Source: Paralvinella palmiformis (taxonomy: Eukaryota; Annelida; Polychaeta; Terebellida; Alvinellidae). From it: DNA of 64,000 nt. Below the pieces are notes generated by a model that was given only the letters and a program-made list of their open reading frames with translations, was not told where the DNA came from and did no database searches. The stretch lies in assembly GCA_025642065.1 (NCBI GenBank), contig JAODUP010000184.1, positions 912,501 to 976,500 on the forward strand, read 5' to 3'. Each line of letters opens with the position of its first letter. Positions within the stretch are counted from its first letter, which is position 1. Shown one piece after another: positions 57,374 through 64,000 of the stretch. Made by a program: the position numbers and the translations under genes.

Positions 57374-58767
57374 CAGGGTTAGCTTTCTCCCCCGACATGG
57401 GGAGAAACTGGGGAAAAAACAGGAGAAATACCTTTCTGCTGGGAAGAAATGGCAGAAACTGGGGAGAGATGGCAGAAACTGAGGGAAAACTTCCAGATGT
57501 ATTTATGTTTTAAGGTGCAAAGCATAACCATGTGTAAGCCATGGTATCACCAAGTACATTTGTATAGGGATACAATTAAATTATTAATGTTTTCATCTGT
57601 TGAATAATGTTTTATAAAAACAACAAAGCGCTGCCAGACATAACCTCGTGGTCTACCCCCCTTGAACATGTTGAATGTTATGTGATAATGTGTAAAATAA
57701 CACCCCCAAAACTTCAAGATAAAACAATTTGTCCAGCCATAATATTCAACATTTAGAAATTATAAATTTGTATGTCGCTTATTCGGCACAGCCTCTATGT
57801 TGGAGTGGTTGAGAAATCCTCCTCCCCCACCACTCACAGGGGGGCAGTACGGAAAGATGGAGCCGAAATACATTGAGGGTGGTCATTCCCAGAGTGTTTT
57901 ACATCCCCAGGGGTGTTTTTAACTTCTCCATTTATTTTAAATAATTCAGTGGAGATGGCAGCGCCATTTAACGTGGTCATTCACCCACGATGTTGTGAGC
58001 CGAGAAATTAATCTCTGGAAAAGTTTACTCCTGAGTGCCGTTAACCGTAGGCAATCATGATGCTATCTACCATGTGAATTTATACTACTGATGACCAGCC
58101 AACATATCTGCTCAATAATAACTAATTAATCTGCTGAGATTGATAATCTCCATGAATGTGACTTTAATCTAGTGAATATGAAGTCTATCTACCATATTAT
58201 AATTAGGCAGTGCAGATACTTCCCTATGCTATGGTGTAATAACAATCATACACCTCTCACCCACTGTTGCATATTTAATATGCATATTTACTACAGACTA
58301 CATGGTGTTGTCAGTAGTATTCAAGCATGACTACACACAGCATCACCCTCCTCATAGTTGATTGGGTATTTGATAGTGTTATGTTGTCTTGCATAACAAA
58401 GCAGTCATTATAAAATCAAATTTATTCAGCATTATAATGTTTATCACTGCACAGATACCAGAAATAAATAATCTCAATCTTTTATCTCACAATCTTAAAC
58501 GTGATGAATTATTGATATACACTTTAAATAAGTATGTGGCATGTGGCCAAGATTTATAATTAAATAACTTATGTATATGTATATTATGCGTATGTATATT
58601 GGTTTCAAAGCCTCTATTAAATGGGTAATTTGATGTCAATTTCCCTCAAATTTAGTTTATCCCCTTTCTGCCATTTCCCTCCTGGGCAGAAAGTATTTGT
58701 GCGTATCAGCAGAAACTGGGTAATTACTGTGGTTTTTACCGTGATGGGGAGAAACCTGCCAACCCTG
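57374..58767 (+). mobile_element. non-autonomous hAT transposon inside the LINE
   Basis: 8-bp target duplication GCAACAGG (57366-57373) and GCAACAGC (58768-58775). Terminal inverted repeats CAGGGTTAGCTTTCTCCCC, and on the right, reversed, CAGGGTTGGCAGGTTTCTCCC. 1394 bp, no transposase seen. Strand is arbitrary. It carries a SINE B fragment. Confidence 0.9.
57776..58030 (-). mobile_element. SINE family B, head-less copy
   Basis: Near-identical in body to 18197-18558: GCACAGCCTCTATGTTGG, CCACCACTCACAGGGG, AAGATGGAGCCGAAATAC, CAGCGCCATTTAACGTGG, GAGAAATTAATC. It ends before the tRNA head. Confidence 0.88.
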
Positions 58768-58775
58768 GCAACAGC

Positions 58776-60335
58776 TGATCGTTTACGGGAAAACAAGGAC
58801 TGTTGGGATAATGGGTGTCAACATTTAAAACGGACCAAATATCAATACAGACATTCTCGTCGCCGCGACTACTTGAATACTTATATGACAGCCAAAGGGA
58901 TCGTTAAAAATACTTGCAAATAAAAAGAACGATATTTTTTTTGAGAACATTTTATTGCATAAACTGATCACACATCGAACTTTTAGAATTTTGTGAGAGA
59001 CTGCAAATCACATAAAAATACAATTTCTTAAAATATCAAGCCTCAAAAACGGCTAAATTACTTTAAAGATTTGTAAAATCGTGATAAAATTTGGCATAAC
59101 TATTGAACAACCGTTTAGTTATGTGGTCTGATGTGCATAGTAAACTTGATGAGAGGCAAGCAACCTATAGAATTGGTAGGTCAACAACCGATCAAATTTT
59201 TGCATAATATGGCCTTAATTCAGAAGTATTTGAGTAAACCCAAAGGTAGATTTTATTGTACATATGTTGATTTTCTCCGAGCCTTTGATTCAATTCCGCA
59301 CGCCCATTTATGGTACAGACGTGTAGAAAACGGTATCCATGGTAAATTATTACATGTTTTACAGTACATGTAGTCTCAACTTATATTTTGTATTAAAACA
59401 CCTCAAGGGCTCTCAGAATATTTTAGATGTGAAATTGGTGTAAGGCAGGTGTGCACGATTCGTCCATTTTTATTCATTTTATACATCAACGAGCTGGTAA
59501 AGTTCTGTAATATTGCTGGTTTAAATGGATTATTTAAAAATGAAATCTATCCCAAATATCCACATGTTAATGTTCGCTGACGACATTGCAATCTTTAATG
59601 ATTCTATTGAGAGACTACAACAACAATTAAATATACTAAGTGATTTTTGTAGTAAATATTTGTTAAATGTAAAATTTATCCAAACCAAAAGTTATTGTAT
59701 TTCGAAATGGCGGAATTTTATGAATAACTTTATTTAAAATGATATTCAGTTTCAACCATGTGCATATTACAAGTATTTGGGGATAGTGTTCTCATCTTCG
59801 CTGAGCCGGTCTGTTCCTCTTAAAACGCTCGCCCAGCAAGCGGGTAAAGCTATGTTAGTTGTACGAAATATTCAACATTTAAGTGGTTGTGTACCAGCTG
59901 ACGTGTGCTTTATACTATTTGATAAAATAATTGCTCCAATTTTGTTGTACGGATCAGAGATATGGAGTTATGAAGTTAGAAAAGACATCGAAGATGTACA
60001 TGTACAATTTTATTACTATGTACTGGGAGTGGCAAGGAACACGCCAAAATTGTGCCCCCTTTGGTTGAATGGGGAAGATTGCCTTTGCCAGTTATGTATA
60101 TTACACGATGTATCAAGTATTGGCTCCGTATTGTGAAGGTATATAACAGGAATAGATATCCCAAATGTTGCTATGATATATTATATCAATTAGATGTAGC
60201 AACTATAGACATACATGGGCAACCGGAGTGAAAAATATGTTGCCAAAAGATATTGCCAATATTGTTTAAATTTAAATAACGCATATGTTGTGGAAAATGA
60301 GTATCACTTCATCATGTCATGTCCTTTATAGGAAA
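58776..60335 (+). pseudogene. LINE reverse transcriptase and C-terminus
   Basis: DRLRENKDCWDNGCQHLKRT, then RT blocks ALIQKYLSKPKGRFYCTY, VDFLRAFDSIPH, IHMLMFADDIAIF (FADD at 59572-59583), YYKYLGIVFSSSLSRS, IIAPILLYGSEIW, and a terminal CQYCLNL...NEYHFIMSCPLY knuckle at ~60245-60330. Stops and frameshifts separate the blocks. Confidence 0.85.
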
Positions 60336-61436
60336 ATACGTATCTATATATATTGAAATAGATATTCGAATACGAATATCGAATATGAATACCTTATGTC
60401 TTGTGTGCATGAGCGCATGTGCATTGTGCGCTAGCGCAAATGTTATCAGTCGAAGCACGTAGTTCAGACAAGAATATATACTGAAATTATCATAGAAATC
60501 TGACTTGGGAAATTATAATTTTAATTAATCGCAAACGAAGCAGCGTAATTTTTTTTTAGCTAATTCTGGAGCGGATGGGAGTTACTTATTACCGAATTTA
60601 AATGTACGATAATTAGCAATATTTAGTTTTTGTCTATTAATAATTCAGTTACTACTGTTATCAGTCAGAGTTCTACTATGTGAATCTATCTGTAAATGGA
60701 CAGTATATAGATTAGTTGTGTAATTTCTCTATAAGAATTTATTTAATCTTTGTGTCGCAATAAAATATCCAATAGCCATATGTCGGGCACCTGGCTACAT
60801 CACTTGTATAGTAAATGATCTATTAGTGCACATTTAGTGGCCACCTCTAGTGAATAATAGTGTTAACTGGAGCCCTGTGAATGGCGTAGATCGATTTACA
60901 CGGATTTATTTATTTATATACAACGGAATCAGTTTACATTACCAGAAATATCAGTAGTAATTGAAATCCTGATCTTTAACTACATGCATTAATTAAATCG
61001 ACTTTAATATCAGAGAAATATAATACGTTAAGCGCAATTCCTTAATCAAGTATGAAATTTAATGTCCGCGAATATATCAGTGTTTACAGAATTTCATCGC
61101 GTTCGTAGCTTTGAGAAATGATTCAGCAATCATTCTGTTTATCTTGCCTTTAACTTATGTCCAGAGAACTATTCCCTAAATGATGCAGATCAAACTTGTT
61201 GGTATTTCCTCACGTTTTTCCCACAACAAAAATGTCTTTTATTGTGATATTGATAGAAACAAGTGAAAGGTGGATATCAAAGGAAGATTGAACCACAAGC
61301 ATATTAGTCTTTTCAGTGTTTTAATATAGGCCTCCGCGTGCATAACTATATTCAACATACACCGCATACGTGCAAAACGACATAATCCGCTCGCAGTTTG
61401 GTATGTCAATGAGCTTTCGGTATTTAGAATATAGAT
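60336..61436. other. gene-free stretch
   Basis: AT-rich. At about 60360-60382 a perfect hairpin GATATTCGAATACGAATATC. No gene seen. It should include the 3' UTR of the gene at 61437. Confidence 0.45.
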
Positions 61437-61673
61437 TTATTCTCCCTGAACGTTACCGTCGATGGGCGGTACACTTCCGCTGTGGATACGAACTGCATTC
61501 GCACTTCTACGCTTCACAAAGTGCGGGCTGATAACGGGCAGAGCTCTCTTCGTTCTACAGGCGTAACAAAACAGGTCCATACTGCAACAGACTGATTCGG
61601 TCTCTTTGAATATGCCTCTCTTCGACACATCTCCGACGTCCTCTCGGCCACGGATGGCAGGGAGGCGAAATTT
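61437..61673 (-). CDS. peptide precursor exon 2
   Basis: 78 codons from KFRLPAIRGRED to GNVQGE. Contains all three dibasic/tribasic sites and all four cysteines. Stop TAA lies within GAATAAATC, giving an overlapping poly(A) signal. Confidence 0.55.
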   Translation of the reverse strand, partial: KFRLPAIRGREDVGDVSKRGIFKETESVCCSMDLFCYACRTKRALPVISPHFVKRRSANAVRIHSGSVPPIDGNVQGE

Positions 61674-62939
61674 CTGCAACGAAACAGCGAGGTACAATTA
61701 GTCGGTAATTACCGAATGAGCGCGTAGTTGTCACGCACAGATTATCCGCTCTTCTTAGTAGAATATGCTTAAAGCGATCAAGTTTGGTATGGAAATACGA
61801 GAGCCATTGTGCTCTATTTGGAATTTGTACGACGAGAAAAACATTGGAATTTGCGCGATAATTGTGACGGCTGCTGGATATTTCGACGGGACGACGTTTT
61901 ATATGGTGGGCCAGTGACACTATTATAGGTCAGATTGATTGATGTTTTGCGGCCAGTTTTGTGCACATGGTAGGCTAAATGAGCCGAACAACCTCCAAAG
62001 GTAATGAAGCACCCTTCAGATATGCCCACGCCGAGATTCGAACTCGGGTGGTAGTCATCTTTAACCCAAACCGCTACTAGTTAGAGCGCGAGGGCGCCCC
62101 TAATTTAAGTGAACTTCAATGCGTTAAAGCATGTTTTAGACCAGTAATATGTGAAACTGTTGGAATCTGAACTCGAGAAGAGACGGAAATATGAGACGAG
62201 AGAGAAATAGTTCGAATCCCACGAGGCCTATGCTATTAAAAGATGATCGAATTTTAAAGTCACAGAGTAAGTGGAAAGAAAATCCGTGTTGGCTCTCTTC
62301 AGCACAGGTATTAAATGATCTTAAGTAATGTTTGCATATATATATATATATATATATATATAGACCCACCATAAAGGTAAAAATTACATAATTTTGGGAG
62401 CGTGAATCCTTTGTCATAACATATTTTAGGTGGTGCTACCCCAAAAACAAGCAAGTCTTCTCTTATGAGGGGATATAACATATTTATATATTGCTTTCAA
62501 AGAAATCAAGCCATTGTTTTTTTACCTTTTACATCTTAAAACTTCGTTTTCACTGATATGGAATCTGCTTTTATCCCTTTAACATTCCGATATATTCGCA
62601 TCAACTATACAAGGTTTATCAATTTACCATTTCTAGTAATTATGTTGTACTGTTATCTCTATTTATGCATTGCACGTTATCATCAGCAATCATCATATGA
62701 TTCGTTGACCTATTCCCCTCAAACGTTCAAAGACACTGAATAGCCTGATCTGTATCAACAACATCCGTCCGTCCATTCATCCTTTTCCTGTAACAGACGT
62801 CGCTTACCTGTCGATGGTCGAACGGAATCACGTGTCCGGTAAGTATCTTCTCTACGGCGGTCAAATCGTGGACGTCAATCTCTACCAGGACGACAACGGT
62901 CCCCAGCAACACAACGAGCGTGAAATCGATCCGGAGCAT
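61437..62939 (-). CDS. candidate secreted peptide precursor (2 exons)
   Basis: Exon 1 is 62808-62939: ATG, donor CGACAG|GTAAGC, phase 0. Exon 2 is 61437-61673: acceptor TTCGTTGCAG, phase 0, TAA stop. The product is 122 residues. The N-terminus MLRIDFTLVVLLGTVVVLVE is a signal peptide or signal anchor. Processing sites follow: IRGRE (possible Gly-Arg amidation/cleavage), SKR|GIF, RTKR|ALP and VKRR|SAN. They release a cysteine peptide with CCSMDLFCYAC (CC-x5-C-x2-C) between two sites. GC-rich codons contrast with the flanks. The intron carries a family A SINE and an (AT)n tract. The stop overlaps AATAAA. The layout is that of a neuropeptide or hormone prohormone. I do not recognise the peptide, and the cysteine spacing does not fit insulin. 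Function is inferred from layout only. Confidence 0.55.
61933..62100 (-). mobile_element. SINE family A in the precursor intron
   Basis: Minus-strand copy: head at the right (B-box GAGTTCGAATCTCGGCG), shortened body, ATC tail at the left. Ends in GCGCCCCTAATTTA, the same 5' edge as the copies at 55229 and 63478. Confidence 0.9.
62336..62361. repeat. (AT)n microsatellite
   Basis: AT run in the intron of the peptide precursor. Confidence 0.9.
62808..62939 (-). CDS. peptide precursor exon 1 (signal peptide)
   Basis: 44 codons from ATG at 62937-62939 to a consensus donor. The hydrophobic core FTLVVLLGTVVVLV fits a signal sequence. The plus strand is also open here but lacks a start or partner exon. 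Confidence 0.55.
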
Positions 62940-63040
62940 CTGGATACGTTCTATCGGGCGTCCGAACTGCAGTGGGTCACCGTTACGTTTATCGCCGACA
63001 ATCCGGAATGGTCGAGAGTGAGAAAAGCCGACGTTGTCTC

Positions 63041-63046
63041 TTTATA
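63041..63046 (-). promoter_or_regulatory. TATA box of the peptide precursor
   Basis: Minus strand CTTTTATAAAGAG, about 105 bases upstream of the ATG at 62939. Expected start of transcription near 63015. Sequence match only. Confidence 0.45.
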
Positions 63047-63477
63047 AAAGATGGCCGCTCGTTTGGAGAAAAAAAATCTCGTCTGCTCTTCCTTTGTCTC
63101 TCCTTTCGAAACTTCCCCGAAACCGGGCAAGGTGTAACCGTAGCCGTTGTAATGGCGAAATTCTTATTACGCGGGTTGTTGTAATCGTGAGACAAAACAT
63201 TCTTAGATTAAAGCGGATACATCGCTGATGAGGTAAATGGCAAGATGTTGGTCGTAACGCGAGATGGAGCGATGTTATTGGGTTGCCGGGTGTCGGAATG
63301 CGAGATCCACGTAATCTCGGAGGGTGCCCCCCGGATGCCGTTCGGATTTGATCTGTGATAATGGTGAAGATGAAATTTCGACAATTGCACGATCCGTTTC
63401 CAATTGTTACTCGTTAGCTAATATTAAGACACACTTCTCACGATAATATGACATCCTAACATAGGTATTCTAGCTAG

Positions 63478-63650
63478 ATGATGATGATTGATGAATTACG
63501 GCCATTTTTATGCACATGGTAGGCTAAATGAAGGGGTAATGAAACGAAGTCAAAGATGAAATACCCCTCGGATATGCCCATGCCGAGATTCGAACTCAGG
63601 TGGTATTGATCTGTGGTCGATTGCGCTACCAGTTAGACCATGGGGCGCCC
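63478..63650 (-). mobile_element. SINE family A
   Basis: Minus-strand copy with tail GATGATGATGATTGATG, body slightly shortened, B-box GAGTTCGAATCTCGGC and head at the right. Confidence 0.9.
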
Positions 63651-63800
63651 CTAATTTACAGGTCAGAGTTCGATTCTCGGTAATATCTGTATCTGTGTAT
63701 GTGGGAATGGCTCCCTGAGAAATTGCTCCTCAACCATTAATGTCCCAAATGCAACCAGCGCTGAGAGTACGCAAAGCACTCTCACTCACTCACTCACCCA
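63651..63800 (+). mobile_element. SINE family E, joined head-to-head to family A
   Basis: CTAATTTACAGGTCAGAG, B-box GAGTTCGATTCTCGG, CCAGCGCTGAGAGTACGC and a (TCAC)n tail. Mirror image of 55126-55440. The last 200 bases of the window hold nothing I recognise. Confidence 0.75.
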
Positions 63801-64000
63801 CGAGGGGCCCTATATTCTAGCTAAACGAATACCATCACCTATATCTTCATTTGGACTATAGTCTCAAAATATTTTGCCATCACAAAAAAAGTCCAGCCTT
63901 CATCTTTTCCCATGATCTAATGATGTCGGGGAAACCTATTATTGACCGGCAGCTAGTATTATTTCGGGTACCTTTTAAAAACACGGACCATTAATTCGCT

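Larger units (their letters stand above)
55606..60335 (+). mobile_element. LINE with ORF1-like, endonuclease, RT and zinc knuckle, split by a hAT
   Basis: Order: ORF1-like frames (55606-56085), APE endonuclease (56306-57125), linker, hAT insertion (57374-58767), linker, reverse transcriptase (59150-59750), thumb/connection (59750-60160), terminal CCHC knuckle (60240-60330). Many stops and frameshifts, so it is non-functional. By the ORF1 motif RRNNLIFYGIP and the C-terminal knuckle it belongs to the L1/Tx1/Nimbus-like side of non-LTR elements; the clade is not settled. Confidence 0.85.

Noticed and set aside
61437..61673. Insulin A-chain or conotoxin-type reading of the CC-x5-C-x2-C peptide
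   Set aside because: Insulin needs CC-x3-C-x8-C and a cysteine-containing B chain, which are absent. Loop sizes 5/2 do not fit the usual framework I or X peptides, and there is no typical toxin pro-region. Left as unknown.
62814..63047. Plus-strand open frame (MVERNHVSGKYLL...)
   Set aside because: It overlaps exon 1 of the minus-strand precursor. It has an acceptor-like AG in front, but no upstream partner exon was found, while the minus strand has start, signal peptide, donor and a matching second exon. Kept as the less likely reading.

Overview
The window is animal nuclear DNA, most likely from a mollusc or another lophotrochozoan. The evidence is intron-split genes with GT/AG junctions, an AT-rich background with dozens of (AT)n, (AC/GT)n and (CT)n microsatellites, many tRNA-derived SINEs, decayed non-LTR retrotransposons and hAT transposons, and a recognisable metazoan gene (TM7SF3). 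There is no bacterial gene organisation. The taxon is inferred from this style of repeats and genes and was not tested by a search.

Five protein-coding loci are supported. (1) 5888-12863 (+): a nine-coding-exon gene for a roughly 555-residue type I membrane protein: signal peptide, an unrecognised N-terminal ectodomain, a collagen triple-helix block, three EGF modules, one transmembrane helix and a short Ser/Thr-rich tail. (2) 27549-27971 (-): a single-exon 140-codon ORF of unknown function. (3) 31014-45321 (-): a ten-exon TM7SF3 orthologue whose exon phases agree throughout, except that exon 2 is one base short. (4) 49787-50737 (-): an intronless, divergent seven-transmembrane receptor. (5) 61437-62939 (-): a two-exon, 122-residue secreted peptide precursor candidate with convertase sites, four cysteines and a TATA box.

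The remainder is mostly mobile DNA. 15.4-16.1 kb holds a CR1/L2-like LINE tail. 17.0-23.6 kb holds a minus-strand LINE that was invaded by a hAT element, then tandemly duplicated over its 3' half, after which a SINE entered one copy. 23.8-24.6 kb is a degenerate minisatellite. 31.4-33.6 kb is a hAT transposon inside the last TM7SF3 intron, and 43.6-44.9 kb holds a second hAT remnant in intron 1. 52.9-54.9 kb has a pogo/Tigger-like fragment and another LINE. 55.6-60.3 kb is a plus-strand LINE with an ORF1-like part, endonuclease, reverse transcriptase and terminal zinc knuckle, split by a hAT element with an 8-bp target duplication. SINE family A (tRNA head, ATC-rich tail) occurs about a dozen times across the window, and families B, C, D and E are also present.

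The genes do not form an evident pathway, and most lie on the minus strand separated by repeats. The most interesting points are the candidate peptide precursor, the unusual collagen-EGF membrane protein with a splice acceptor that seems to come from a SINE, the layered transposon history at 17-23 kb, and the one-base frameshift in TM7SF3.
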